Assembly: GCF_014648055.1 (NCBI RefSeq)
Contig: NZ_BMQJ01000008.1
Location: forward strand, 1 to 64,000
Length of the DNA: 64,000 bases
Direction: 5' to 3'
Source of the DNA: Streptosporangium pseudovulgare
GTDB lineage: Bacteria; Actinomycetota; Actinomycetes; Streptosporangiales; Streptosporangiaceae
The translations under genes and the position numbers were made by a program. Below are positions 35,642 through 44,669 of the stretch, one piece after another. Every line of letters starts with the position of its first letter. The stretch's first letter is position 1. Under the pieces are notes generated by a model. It was not told where the DNA came from, ran no database searches, and saw nothing but the letters and a program-made list of their open reading frames with translations.

Positions 35642-36625
35642 CTAGACCAGAACTTGTAACGCGTCCGGGATGGAACGGAAGGTCACCCGCTCCGTCTCGC
35701 CCAGGTAGTCGCCGTCGAGCTGGAAGGCCACCGGCCGCTCCGCGGTGAGCGTGAACTCGCCCTCGTCGTGGAGCTGCACCAGATGGCGGCCGGTGGGCAG
35801 GGTCTCGCGGCGCCCGAGGATCTGCGGCACCAGGTCGAGCATCGTCGGCAGGCCCAGCCGGCACAGCCCCAGCATGTCGAGGCCGGTGTCGAAGCTCGCC
35901 CACGGGGTCGGGCAGACCGGCCGGGACCCCACGTAGCTCCAGGGCGAGGTGTTGGAGACGATCGCCAGGAAGATGCCCTCGGCGGACGGCACCTCGGGGC
36001 CCTCCAGAGACATGGCGGGCCGCCGCCGGTCGGTCGACAGGTAGTGCCGCAGCGCGGTGTTCACGTAGCGCGCCGGGGTGGCCCGGTATCCCGTGCCGCG
36101 CAGCCCCTCGACCGCCCGGATCACCTCGGCGTCGTATCCCATGCCGCCGCAGAAGGTGAAGTGGCGGCTCTCGCCGTTCCAGGAGGCCCGCCCGAGGCCG
36201 ACGGTCCGCCGCCGCCCCTCGCGCAGCGCCTCCAGCACCGCGCCGGCCGCCTCGACCGGGCTGTTGGGCAGGCCGAGCGCCCGCGCGAAGACGTTGGCGC
36301 TCCCGCCGGGGATCACCAGCAGCGCCGGCCGGTCGGCCGAGCCGCGGGGGCCCCGCGGCTCCGGGGGGTCACCGGCGTCGTGGGGATCACCGGCGTCGTC
36401 CAGCAGGCCGTTCACCGCCTCGTTGATCGTGCCGTCGCCGCCCAGGACGGCCACCGCGTCGTACCCCGACTCGCGGGCCTTGCGGGAGAGCAGGGCGGCG
36501 TGGCCGCGGTAGCCGGTCTCCTCGACGGTCAGGTCCACGCTCGCGCCGAGAGCCCTGATGATCACATCGCGCGTCCGCTGGTTGGTCGTCGTCGCTTTTG
36601 GATTCACCAGGAGGAGGGCGCGCAT
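35642..36625 (-). CDS. Diacylglycerol kinase family lipid kinase
   Basis: A 327-residue cytoplasmic lipid kinase of the DagK/YegS type. ATP-site motifs are LLVNPKATT, VLGGDGTINEAVNGL and IPGGSANVFARALGLP. The C-terminal beta domain ends RVTFRSIPDALQ. It phosphorylates a diacylglycerol-like or sphingoid-like lipid; the substrate is not determined. A short DAGDP repeat follows the GGDGT region. Confidence 0.88.
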   Translation of the reverse strand: MRALLLVNPKATTTNQRTRDVIIRALGASVDLTVEETGYRGHAALLSRKARESGYDAVAVLGGDGTINEAVNGLLDDAGDPHDAGDPPEPRGPRGSADRPALLVIPGGSANVFARALGLPNSPVEAAGAVLEALREGRRRTVGLGRASWNGESRHFTFCGGMGYDAEVIRAVEGLRGTGYRATPARYVNTALRHYLSTDRRRPAMSLEGPEVPSAEGIFLAIVSNTSPWSYVGSRPVCPTPWASFDTGLDMLGLCRLGLPTMLDLVPQILGRRETLPTGRHLVQLHDEGEFTLTAERPVAFQLDGDYLGETERVTFRSIPDALQVLV

Positions 36626-36702
36626 AACGCCAGCGTATCGGTCGATACGGGGGTTATGCCGGGTGAAGGGGGACCGGGACGGCCCGGCGATAGGGTTGGG
36701 GC

Positions 36703-37092
36703 GTGTCCAACCGCCCCGTCACCCTCACCGTCGCCGCCGTCGTCGTGGCGCTCGAAGGAATCCTCGCCGTGCTCCTCGGCGGCTACGTCGGCGTCGAAAC
36801 GGTGATCGGCAAGCCGTCCGACCCGATCAGCTCCCTCTTCGTCGCCGGGTTCGGGATCGCCGTCGGCGCGGCCCTGCTGTGGGTGGCGTGGGGCCTGCTG
36901 CAGACGCAGCGGTGGGCACGCGGCCCCGGAGTGGTGGCACAGATCTTCACCACGATCGTCGCGATCACGCTGATCCAGTCCGGCCAGGGCGCGATGGGCA
37001 TCCCGCTCATCGCCGCGACCCTGGCCGGACTGGTCACGCTGCTGTCCCCGCCGACGACCCACGCCCTCTACGGGGACGAACGGCCGGACTGA
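36703..37092 (+). CDS. Small four-helix membrane protein of unknown function
   Basis: A 129-residue protein with four clear hydrophobic segments (about 8-28, 44-66, 74-92 and 97-114). I do not recognise a named family, though similar small integral membrane proteins are common in actinomycetes. It is divergent from the lipid kinase and convergent with the sigma factor gene. Confidence 0.72.
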   Translation: MSNRPVTLTVAAVVVALEGILAVLLGGYVGVETVIGKPSDPISSLFVAGFGIAVGAALLWVAWGLLQTQRWARGPGVVAQIFTTIVAITLIQSGQGAMGIPLIAATLAGLVTLLSPPTTHALYGDERPD

Positions 37093-37109
37093 CCCCCGCC
37101 GGTCCGGTC

Positions 37110-37910
37110 CTAGTCCTCGGCGGTCAGGCCCTCGCGGAGCTGCGCCAGGGTCCTGGCCAGCAGCCGCGAGACGTGCATCTGGGAGATGCCGAGCTCGGTG
37201 GCGATCTGCGACTGGGTCATGTTGCCGAAGAACCGCAGCAGCAGAATCCGCTTCTCGCGCGGCGGCAGCCGTTCGAGCAGCGGCTTGAGCGACTCGCGGT
37301 ACTCGACACCCTCCAGGGAGTCGTCGACGATGCCGAGCGAGTCGGCCACCGCGGGCGCGTCGTCGTCACCGGAGTCGGGGGCGTCGAGCGAGACCGTGGA
37401 GTAGGCGTTGGCCGACTCCAGCCCCTCGAGCACCTCCTCCTCCGACATCTTCAGATAGGCCGCGAGCTCGCTCACCGTGGGCGCGCGGCCCTCCCGCTGC
37501 GACAGCTCGCTTATCGCCTTGGTCAGCGACAGCTTCAGCTCCTGCAGCCGTCGCGGCACGCGCACCGCCCAGCCCTTGTCGCGGAAGTGCCGCTTGATCT
37601 CGCCCACGATCGTCGGGGTGGCGTAGGTGGAGAACTCCACCCCCCGGTCGAGGTCGAAACGGTCGATCGACTTGATCAGGCCGATGGTGGCGACCTGGGT
37701 CAGGTCGTCGAGCCATTCGCCCCGGTTACGGAACCGGCGGGCGAGGTACTCCACCAGGGGAAGGTGGAGCTCCACGAGCTCGTCGCGGATACGCTGGCGC
37801 CGCGAGTCGTCGGGGGTCAACTCCGCCAGTTCCGCGAAGAGCAGGCGCGCGCGTACCCGGTCGGGTACCGCGTGGTCGCTGGCGGCCATGGCACGAGTCC
37901 TTTCCGTCAC
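37110..37910 (-). CDS. SigB/SigF-subfamily RNA polymerase sigma factor
   Basis: A 266-residue alternative sigma factor. Region 2 includes LVEYLARRFRNRGEWLDDL and GVEFSTYATPTIVGEIKRHF, region 3 IKRHFRDKGWAVRVPRRLQE, and region 4 LPPREKRILLLRFFGNMTQS then SQMHVSRLL. This is the stress/differentiation group related to Streptomyces SigF and SigB. GTG 37910 overlaps the TGA of the upstream anti-sigma gene by GTGA; ATG seven codons later is an alternative. The coupling implies that the upstream protein controls it. Confidence 0.92.
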   Translation of the reverse strand: MTERTRAMAASDHAVPDRVRARLLFAELAELTPDDSRRQRIRDELVELHLPLVEYLARRFRNRGEWLDDLTQVATIGLIKSIDRFDLDRGVEFSTYATPTIVGEIKRHFRDKGWAVRVPRRLQELKLSLTKAISELSQREGRAPTVSELAAYLKMSEEEVLEGLESANAYSTVSLDAPDSGDDDAPAVADSLGIVDDSLEGVEYRESLKPLLERLPPREKRILLLRFFGNMTQSQIATELGISQMHVSRLLARTLAQLREGLTAED

Positions 37911-38332
37911 GCCGGCCTCGCCGCGCCTCGGCGCTTGCGTAGCACGATCGCCATGCGGTCGGGGGAGTCGGTTACGGCGTCGACGTCGTCGGTCAGGGCG
38001 GTGAGCACCATCCAGGCGAAGTCATCGCGTTTCGGCGCGGAACCGCCGACCGTGCTGACCTCGACCCGGACCTGCATCACCTGACCGGTGAGCTCGAACT
38101 CGGCGGTCAGGTCCGTGCCCGGCACGGCCTCGCCCAGCAGCATCGCGCACGCCTCGTCGACCGCGATCCGCAGATCCTCGATCTCGTCCAGCGTGAAGTC
38201 CAGCCGTGCAGCCAGCCCGGCGGTGGCCGTACGCAGCACGGACAGATAGGCACTCGCCGCCGGCAACCGGACGCTCACCACGTCGCGGATCCCGCCCATG
38301 CCGACCGCGGGTGTCTCGGTGTGTTCGGTCAC
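37907..38332 (-). CDS. RsbW-type anti-sigma factor (HATPase_c_2)
   Basis: A 141-residue GHKL-type protein with the N-box in IEDLRIAVDEACAMLLGEAV. The later glycine-rich ATP-lid motifs are weak, as in several actinobacterial RsbW-like proteins. It should bind the sigma factor encoded directly downstream, which it overlaps by four bases. GTG 38332 follows GAGGAGG. No anti-anti-sigma gene is adjacent. Confidence 0.85.
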   Translation of the reverse strand: MTEHTETPAVGMGGIRDVVSVRLPAASAYLSVLRTATAGLAARLDFTLDEIEDLRIAVDEACAMLLGEAVPGTDLTAEFELTGQVMQVRVEVSTVGGSAPKRDDFAWMVLTALTDDVDAVTDSPDRMAIVLRKRRGAARPA

Positions 38333-38464
38333 GTTCCTCCTCGCAGAGTCGCTGACTGCAACCTACAGCCCCGCCGGGGTGAGCGGTCCGTTTGGACTCG
38401 CGATCGGGGCGAATTAGCACCTCAAGAACACCCTAAGACACCTGAATGGGACATCCCAACAGGT

Positions 38465-38499
38465 CAGGCCCCGTGCGAACACGCGTCGCACGGGGCCTG
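38465..38499 (-). terminator. Terminator hairpin of sodN
   Basis: Perfect 14-bp arms CAGGCCCCGTGCGA / TCGCACGGGGCCTG with a 7-nt loop, 24 bp after the sodN stop. There is no T tract, as is common in such GC-rich genomes. Confidence 0.75.
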
Positions 38500-38522
38500 G
38501 GGTCCGATCAGCGGTGACCCGC

Positions 38523-38924
38523 TCAGGCGGCCTTGGTCGCCCAGAAGATCTTGGAGATCTCGTCGATCTTGCCGAGCAGCTCGTCGGCCTGCGCCGGGTC
38601 GACCGTTCCCTTGCCGCCGGCCGCGCCGGCGAGCTTGGTGGCCTCCCAGAACAGCTGGTGGAGCTGGGGGTAGGCCTCCAGGTGCGGCGGCTTGAAGTAG
38701 TCGGTCCACAGGACCCACAGGTGGTGCTTGACGAGCTCGGCCCGCTGCTCCTTGATGATGAGCGCGCGGGTACGGAAGACCGGGTCGTCGTTCGCGGCGT
38801 ACTTCTCCATGATCGCCTTGACCGACTCGGCCTCGATGCGAGCCTGGGCCGGGTCGTAGACACCGCACGGCAGGTCGCAGTGCGCCGACGCCACGTGCTT
38901 GGGTCGCAGAAGTCGTGCAAGCAT
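38523..38924 (-). CDS. sodN: Nickel superoxide dismutase
   Basis: A 133-residue NiSOD precursor. A 14-residue leader MLARLLRPKHVASA is removed to expose the nickel hook HCDLPCGVYDP, where the new N-terminal His, Cys2 and Cys6 bind Ni. The rest is the four-helix bundle. ATG 38924 has GGAAGGA upstream; the longer frame is rejected. It is divergent from its maturation protease sodX, the usual pair. It destroys superoxide in the cytoplasm or at the cell surface. Confidence 0.97.
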   Translation of the reverse strand: MLARLLRPKHVASAHCDLPCGVYDPAQARIEAESVKAIMEKYAANDDPVFRTRALIIKEQRAELVKHHLWVLWTDYFKPPHLEAYPQLHQLFWEATKLAGAAGGKGTVDPAQADELLGKIDEISKIFWATKAA

Positions 38925-39015
38925 CGGAAAATCCTTCCTTGATGCTGGGTTCAGCATGGTCCACAACAGACCTTACTCGCCTTGGAATTCCCGCCGTGGC
39001 AGGGGGAGGAGACGG

Positions 39016-39324
39016 ATGAGAGTGCGTGTCGAGGGCGACTCGATGCTGCCCGCCCTGCGCCCGGGAGACTGGCTCTGGGTACGGCGGGGCGCCGCCGTAC
39101 GGGAGGGCGACCTCGTCGTCGCCCGGCTGCCGGGCGACCCGGAGCGGCTGATCGTCAAACGGGCCGCCTGGCGGGAGGCCGACGGGCGGTGGTGGCTGGA
39201 GAGCGACAACCAGCGCGCCCCCGGCCGCCGCGACAGCTGGGACTTCGGCGCCCTGCCGCCCGCGCTGCTGGTCGGCAGGGTGGTGCTGCGCTACTGGCCG
39301 CTGACCTTCTTGCGCGCCCGGTAG
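39016..39324 (+). CDS. sodX: Nickel-type superoxide dismutase maturation protease
   Basis: A 102-residue S24/S26-type serine protease. The nucleophile Ser lies in VEGDSMLPALRPGDW, the catalytic Lys in RLIVKRA, and a conserved block is WWLESDN. It cuts the SodN propeptide. ATG 39016 follows GGGGGAGGA. Its 3' end overlaps the convergent CGNR gene by 34 bp. Confidence 0.92.
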   Translation: MRVRVEGDSMLPALRPGDWLWVRRGAAVREGDLVVARLPGDPERLIVKRAAWREADGRWWLESDNQRAPGRRDSWDFGALPPALLVGRVVLRYWPLTFLRAR

Positions 39325-39824
39325 GCCGCCACGTTGGCCCGGCTGGCGCACCGCTCCGAACAGTAGCGGCGCGAGCGGTTGGAGGAGGTGTCGAGGTAGG
39401 CGCGGCGGCACGGCGCGGCCTGGCACAGGCCCAGCCGGTCCACCCCGAGGTCGGTGACGATGGTGGCCAGGCCCATCACCGCGCCCACGGCGTACTGGTC
39501 GGCCATCCGCCCGCCCTCGGTGAGGTGCAGGTGCCAGCGCTCGCCGTCGTGGCCGGAGATCTGCGGCTGGACGGGATGCTGGATGAGCAGCGAGTTGAGC
39601 CGGTCGACCACCGCCTGCTCGTCGCCGAGCGCGGCGGTCTCGAACACGGCCACGAGCTCCTCACGCAGGTCGCGCAGGGCGTCGAGGTCGCTTCGCATGA
39701 TGCGGCAACCGGGGCGGTAGCGGTTGCCCTCTTCGAGGATGGACCGCAGCCCGTCCATCCCGGTCAGTCGGTCGGGGCTGTTGATGAGCAGCACAGCCAG
39801 CTCGGCGTAGGAGGTCAGATCCAC
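39291..39824 (-). CDS. CGNR zinc-finger protein (ABATE domain)
   Basis: A 177-residue likely stress-response regulator. The N-terminal part is an ABATE-like domain, and the C-terminal CGNR finger reads CQAAPCRRAYLDTSSNRSRR then YCSERCASRANVAAYR. Many homologs exist in actinomycetes with few known targets. It ends inside the 3' part of sodX on the other strand. Confidence 0.85.
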   Translation of the reverse strand: MDLTSYAELAVLLINSPDRLTGMDGLRSILEEGNRYRPGCRIMRSDLDALRDLREELVAVFETAALGDEQAVVDRLNSLLIQHPVQPQISGHDGERWHLHLTEGGRMADQYAVGAVMGLATIVTDLGVDRLGLCQAAPCRRAYLDTSSNRSRRYCSERCASRANVAAYRARKKVSGQ

Positions 39825-40091
39825 CGGTGGTCCGTCTTTGCTGTAAGCGATGTGCAGGGGTTCGAGTATTACACGCTGTCACGGCCGCCACCATCCGAAA
39901 CAAACTAAGCGCTATCTGTCACCATTCGTGGCCCGGTCATGTGGCAGAATCGAGCGACGGGTGACCCCCGAACCCTCCGGACGACCGTTTCCGGCAAGCA
40001 GGCCCCGGGCTGCAACCGAAGCCGGGCCGGGCTTCCCGCGCCGTCCACGCAGGAACAAGTCCTTCCGTCCGACTGAACCACAGGGGTCGCT
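39825..40091. other. Spacer between CGNR and malic enzyme genes
   Basis: A 267-bp divergent promoter region. I see a possible -10 CAGAAT at 39945 for a rightward transcript but no strong -35, and no gene. Confidence 0.35.
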
Positions 40092-41291
40092 TTGGCCGTC
40101 ACGCCGTCCTCAGTCTCCGTCGAACCCTCCGACCGCCTCGATCTCGACCCGGCGTTCGCCCTGCACCGCGGCGGCAAGATGGAGATCCGCTCCACCGTCC
40201 CGGTCCGCGACGCCGCCGACCTGGCGCTCGCCTACACCCCCGGCGTGGCCCGGGTCTGCAGCGCGATCGCCGAGCGGCCCGAGCTGGCCGCCGACTACAC
40301 CTGGGTGCCCAACGTCGTCGCCGTCGTCTCCGACGGCACCGCCGTGCTCGGCCTCGGCGACATCGGCCCGGCCGCCGCGATGCCCGTCATGGAGGGCAAG
40401 GCCCTGCTGTTCAAGCAGTTCGCCGGGGTCGACGCGGTGCCGATCTGCCTCGACTGCACCGACGTCGACGCGCTGGTCCAGACCGTCGCGCGGCTGGCGC
40501 CGTCCTTCGGAGGCGTCAACCTGGAGGACATCAGCGCGCCCCGCTGCTTCGAGGTCGAGGCCCGGCTGCGCGAGCTGCTCGACATCCCCGTCTTCCACGA
40601 CGACCAGCACGGCACCGCCATCGTCGTGCTCGCCGCGCTGCGCAACGCCGCCCGGCTCACCGGCCGCTCCCTGGGCGAGCTGCGGGCCGTCGTCGCCGGC
40701 GCCGGCGCCTCCGGCGTCGCGGTCAGCCGCATGCTGCTCGACGCCGGCATCGGCGACCTCGCGGTGGCCGACTCCGCCGGGCTGATCCACGACGGGCGCG
40801 ACCGGCTGAACCCGGTCAAGGAGGCCCTGGCCCGCGACAGCAACCGCGCGGGCCTGCGCGGCTCCACCGAGGACGCCCTGGCCGGCGCCGACGTGTTCGT
40901 GGGCCTGTCCGGCTCGACCGTCTCCGAGGAGGCCGTCGCCTCCATGGCGCCCGGCTCGATCGTCTTCGCGCTGTCCAACCCGACGCCCGAGATCTACCCG
41001 GAGGTCGCCGCCAGGTACGCCCGGGTGGTGGCGACCGGCCGCTCCGACTTCCCCAACCAGATCAACAACGTGCTGGCCTTCCCCGGCGTCTTCCGCGGGG
41101 CGATCGACGTCCGCGCCACCGCCATCACCGAGAACATGAAGGTCGCCGCGGCCGAGGCGCTGGCCGGGGTGGTCGGCGACGACCTCGCGGCCGACTACGT
41201 CATCCCCAGCCCGTTCGACGAGCGCGTCGCCCCCGCGGTCACCGCCGCGGTCGCCGCGCAGGCCCGGCTCGACGGGGTCGCCCGCCGGTAG
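40092..41291 (+). CDS. NAD(P)-dependent malic enzyme
   Basis: A 399-residue short-form bacterial malic enzyme that converts malate to pyruvate and CO2. Motifs are [43 protein letters not shown] (metal site), the Rossmann motif [11 protein letters not shown] and [12 protein letters not shown] 40092 has AGGGG at about 6 nt. NAD versus NADP preference cannot be told by eye. No partner gene is adjacent. Confidence 0.93.
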   Translation: MAVTPSSVSVEPSDRLDLDPAFALHRGGKMEIRSTVPVRDAADLALAYTPGVARVCSAIAERPELAADYTWVPNVVAVVSDGTAVLGLGDIGPAAAMPVMEGKALLFKQFAGVDAVPICLDCTDVDALVQTVARLAPSFGGVNLEDISAPRCFEVEARLRELLDIPVFHDDQHGTAIVVLAALRNAARLTGRSLGELRAVVAGAGASGVAVSRMLLDAGIGDLAVADSAGLIHDGRDRLNPVKEALARDSNRAGLRGSTEDALAGADVFVGLSGSTVSEEAVASMAPGSIVFALSNPTPEIYPEVAARYARVVATGRSDFPNQINNVLAFPGVFRGAIDVRATAITENMKVAAAEALAGVVGDDLAADYVIPSPFDERVAPAVTAAVAAQARLDGVARR

Positions 41292-41666
41292 ACCGCCCGG
41301 GACGGGTCCCGGCAGGCCGCCGGTGACCCGCCGACGGGCCACCGGCGGGCCGCCCTCACCGGGACCCTCACCCGGGAATCCTCACCGCCCACGACGCCCT
41401 CCGCCCGACCGGCGGGGGCGTCTCGCGTTGCGCCGCCCCACCTGGTGTTCCAGGGAATCTTCAAAAAGCGGTAACCGAACGTGCTATAAACGGAGCGCTC
41501 CGTCATCGTTCCGGCAAGTGCGTCAGGGAGGGGCGGAGTCCGGCACGGGGTGCGAATCCCTCCCGGCACCCGCGCGGTGCCCACGCCGTGCTCGTCCGGC
41601 ACCCGCGTCGTGCCCCCGCGACGCCCCCGCGGCGCGCACGCGGTGCCCACGGTGAGGAGATGAACG
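41292..41666. promoter_or_regulatory. 375-bp spacer with promoter and palindrome
   Basis: A -10-like TATAAA at 41485-41490 is followed directly by the perfect 12-bp palindrome CGGAGCGCTCCG (41491-41502), which would cover the transcription start. The rest, 41510-41650, is GC-rich with repeated GGCACCCGCG-like units and no gene. A repressor site for the downstream gene is likely. Confidence 0.5.
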
Positions 41667-42848
41667 ATGACACACCGGCCCGACCACTCACTTCGGCGGC
41701 TCATGGCTCTCATGGCCGAGGCGGGACCCACCCGCCGGAGGCCGTCCCGCGGGGCCGACGCCCCCGGGCAGGAGTTCCCCCATACCTGGCAGGAGGCGAT
41801 CACGACCGTGACGGCACTGTGGCACGGAGACGTGGAGAGACGCAGGTTCCTGCTCGACTCGGCCTTCGCGGTCGGGGCGGGCTCGACCGGCGCGCTGCGC
41901 TGGCTGACCCTCCCGCAGGAGTCCGCCCCCGTCGCGGGCGGCCACCGGCGGGTGGGCACGGCCGACATCGCGGCCATCCGGGAGGTGACCCGCTCCTTCG
42001 GCGAGCTGGACAACAGGTTCGGCGGCGGCCGGATCCGCCCCGCCGTCGTGAAGTACCTCGACACCGCGGTCGCCCCGCTGCTGTCGGACGGCTCCTACGG
42101 CGAGGCCACCGGCCGGGCCCTGGCGTCCGCCGCGGCCGAGCTGACCCGGCTGGCCGGGTGGATGGCCTACGACCTGGAGCGGCACGGCCTGGCCCAGCGC
42201 TACCTCATCCAGGCGCTCCGGCTGGCCAGGGAGGCCGGCGACCACGGCCTCGGCGGGGAGATCCTCGCCGGGATGAGCCACCAGGCGGTGTACGTCGGGC
42301 AGCCGGCGCACGCCCTCGACCTCGCGCGGGCCGCACAGCTCTCGGCCCGCCGCGCCGGGATCTTCACCCTGCTCGCCGAGGCGCACGTGACGGAGGCGCA
42401 CGCGCACGCCGTCAAGGGCGACCGTACGGCGTGCGCCGCGTCGCTGCACGAGGCCGAGCTGGCCTTCGACCGGCGGGGCGGCGACGAGCCCGGCTGGATC
42501 TCCTACTTCGACGAGGCGTACCTCGCGGCCAAGTTCGCCCACTGCTTCCGCGACCTGGGCGACGGCCCGGCCACCGTACGGCACGCCACGCGGTCGCTCG
42601 ACATGGACGGGCGCTACGTGCGGGGGCGGATGTTCAACCTGTCCCTGCTCGCGGCGGGGTGGCTGCGCAGCGGCGACCTGGAGCAGGCGTGCTCGGCGGC
42701 GGGGGAGGCGCTGGAGCTGTCACGCGACCTCCAGTCGGCCCGCAGCCGGTCGTACGCGGACGACCTGCGGCGGAGGTTCGCGCCGTTCGCGGGGGAGACC
42801 GCGGTGAAGGAGCTGGGGGAGCGGGCCGGGAGCGCGGCGGCGGTCTGA
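41667..42848 (+). CDS. TPR-like actinobacterial regulator lacking an obvious HTH
   Basis: A 393-residue protein whose body (about 45-380), from EAITTVTALWHGDVERRRF and LDSAFAVGAGSTGALRWLT through helical repeats such as GLAQRYLIQALRLAREAG, resembles the large actinobacterial NsdA-like family. Those proteins normally begin with an XRE-type helix-turn-helix of 60-80 residues. Here only HSLRRLMALMAEAG precedes a short Arg/Pro linker, so the DNA-binding domain seems lost or shortened. ATG 41667 has GGAG at 7 nt, and no upstream frame restores the domain. It may act by protein binding only. Confidence 0.75.
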   Translation: MTHRPDHSLRRLMALMAEAGPTRRRPSRGADAPGQEFPHTWQEAITTVTALWHGDVERRRFLLDSAFAVGAGSTGALRWLTLPQESAPVAGGHRRVGTADIAAIREVTRSFGELDNRFGGGRIRPAVVKYLDTAVAPLLSDGSYGEATGRALASAAAELTRLAGWMAYDLERHGLAQRYLIQALRLAREAGDHGLGGEILAGMSHQAVYVGQPAHALDLARAAQLSARRAGIFTLLAEAHVTEAHAHAVKGDRTACAASLHEAELAFDRRGGDEPGWISYFDEAYLAAKFAHCFRDLGDGPATVRHATRSLDMDGRYVRGRMFNLSLLAAGWLRSGDLEQACSAAGEALELSRDLQSARSRSYADDLRRRFAPFAGETAVKELGERAGSAAAV

Positions 42849-42965
42849 CCGGGGGACGGAGAGGCCGGGCGGCGCCGAGAGGACCGGGTCGCCGGGAACG
42901 GCCGGAGCCGGGCGGGCCGGGGCCCGAGGGGGCGGGCACGGAAACCCGGGTGGGGCGGGAAAAGA

Positions 42966-42997
42966 CTGAGGGGCCCGGCAAGAGCCGGGCCCCTCAG
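42966..42997. terminator. Terminator hairpin between regulator and protease paralog 1
   Basis: Perfect 14-bp arms CTGAGGGGCCCGGC / GCCGGGCCCCTCAG with tetraloop AAGA. It lies between two convergent genes and could serve both. Confidence 0.85.
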
Positions 42998-43052
42998 GTG
43001 GAGCAGGGTGAGCTTGAGGTTTGGACCCCCGAGCTCAGGTGATCGTCAGAGA

Positions 43053-44669
43053 CTACTTGACGATCGAGCCGGACCAGACAGCCTGGGCCTGGTTGTAGAC
43101 CGTCGCGGTCTCACCGTCGAAGTACGGCGAGGTGCTCAGGTCGTAGCGGCCGTTCTTGTCCTGGTCGCCGAACAGGCTGGTCACGCCGTTGACGTAGCCG
43201 AGACGCTTGGCGTTGCTGTACTTGATGAGCCACGGAGCGCCGTCGGCACCCGGGGTCATCGAGCACTTGAGGCCAACGTGCTCCTCGACCTTCTCGGCCG
43301 CGGAGACGTACACCTTGGCGGAGGTGGTGCCGTAGCACCACTTCGGCGTGACACCGGTGAAGGCCTTGTTGCCGTCGGGGTGCGCGTCGGCCGGGTAGCC
43401 GAACACGTACACCTTCTGGCCGGTCTTCTGGTTCCAGGCCACACCCTGGCCACCGACGTTGTCGCCGAGCTTGCCGGCGTCCTTGATGAAGCCCTCGCCG
43501 ATGACGTAGGTCTCGACCCAGTAGGAGACGTCGGTCGTGGCCTTGACCCACTTCTTGACGAAGAACTGCTGCTTCGTCCAGCCGATGACGTTGTTCTTGG
43601 CGTCCTTGACCTCGGCGATCTCGCCCAGGAAGTCGCCGTCGCCCTTCTTGGCCTTGAGGGCGTTGTACTCCTCGAGGCTGATCGGGGTCGGGGTGAGCTT
43701 GCCGTCCTTCTCGCTGCTCAGGCCCTCGTAACGGTTGCCGTTCTCGAGACCGTGAGAAGCAGCCTCGTAGGCCGACTTGGTGACCTCGACGCCGATGACC
43801 TTGACGCCCTTGTAACCCTCAGCGGAGGTGTACGCCTTGAGGTTCGTGGCGGCGTCGGCCGGCTTGGCGACGGTCTCCACCTTGGGGTCGGAAGCGGCCG
43901 ACTTGAAGGGGCCGTCAACGCCGTACTTCTCAACGCCAGCGTCGTACTGGTCCTTGGTGACCGGGGTCTTCTTGACCCACTTGGCACCCTGGTAGGCGTC
44001 GAACTCGCTCTTCTTGACTTCCTTGGTGGTGCCCCCACCGATCTGAACACCGTTGTACACGGTCACGAACGCGTAGTCGCGGTCGCGGTCGTTGAACACG
44101 GAGTAGTCGTAGTGGGTGTAGGCGGTCTTGCCGACGTAGACGCCGAAGGGCGCCTTGCCCTGGTAGTAGGCCGGGACGAAGACCCACTTGCCCATGACGC
44201 TGCCGTTGGCCTTGTCGTCGTAGACGCAGTGGCCGGCGGTGGCGACGAGGTTGTGGTACTTCGACTGCACCGAGGTGGCGGAGCACCACTTCAGGCTGCC
44301 GTCGGGGGCCTCGAAGAACACCTTGCCGATGGTCTTCGGCAGGTTGATGTTCTGAACCTTGGCCGCGGTCTTCTTCTCCTCGCCGATGGGGGCGGCGAGG
44401 CCCGGCTTGCCGTCAGCGGTGTAACCGCCACCGGCCTTCAGCTGCGGGGTGGCCTTGGTCTCCCAGGTGTAGGGAGTGGCCTTGGCCAGGTTGATGGTGT
44501 CGCCGTTCTTGGCGAACCAGAACTTCGCCACTTCCTGAGCGGACGGAGCGTCCTTGGCCATCGTGTCGAAGGCCCAGTCGGGAGCGGCGTTGGCGGTGCC
44601 GGCCAGGCCGGCGGCCAGCAGGCCGGAGGCGAGGACGACGCCACCGGCGGGGAGGAGGATGCGCTTCAA
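43053..44669 (-). CDS. Secreted trypsin-fold pseudoprotease, paralog 1 (catalytic Ser replaced by Asp)
   Basis: A 538-residue exported protein. The signal peptide (1-28, ending TANA) is followed by a pro-region and the trypsin fold. His147 (LVATAGHC) and Asp198 (RDYAF) are in place and Cys129/Cys148 can pair. The nucleophile motif, however, reads PGADGAPW with Asp476 where Ser belongs, and the second Gly is Ala478, so hydrolysis is unlikely. Cys445 and Cys469 are retained. A segment of about 185 residues (212-397) is inserted between the Asp and the nucleophile motif, with Tyr/Lys-rich units such as VKKSEFDAYQGAKW and ISLEEYNALKAKKGDGDF. The pro-region lacks the WSPxR motif of the active paralogs. 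The start is TTG 44669 with AAGGAG 6 nt upstream. Confidence 0.87.
   Translation of the reverse strand: MKRILLPAGGVVLASGLLAAGLAGTANAAPDWAFDTMAKDAPSAQEVAKFWFAKNGDTINLAKATPYTWETKATPQLKAGGGYTADGKPGLAAPIGEEKKTAAKVQNINLPKTIGKVFFEAPDGSLKWCSATSVQSKYHNLVATAGHCVYDDKANGSVMGKWVFVPAYYQGKAPFGVYVGKTAYTHYDYSVFNDRDRDYAFVTVYNGVQIGGGTTKEVKKSEFDAYQGAKWVKKTPVTKDQYDAGVEKYGVDGPFKSAASDPKVETVAKPADAATNLKAYTSAEGYKGVKVIGVEVTKSAYEAASHGLENGNRYEGLSSEKDGKLTPTPISLEEYNALKAKKGDGDFLGEIAEVKDAKNNVIGWTKQQFFVKKWVKATTDVSYWVETYVIGEGFIKDAGKLGDNVGGQGVAWNQKTGQKVYVFGYPADAHPDGNKAFTGVTPKWCYGTTSAKVYVSAAEKVEEHVGLKCSMTPGADGAPWLIKYSNAKRLGYVNGVTSLFGDQDKNGRYDLSTSPYFDGETATVYNQAQAVWSGSIVK

Noticed and set aside
35640-35655. AACTAGACCAG resembling half of a DasR site
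   Set aside because: Only one half matches and it covers the stop codon of the lipid kinase gene.
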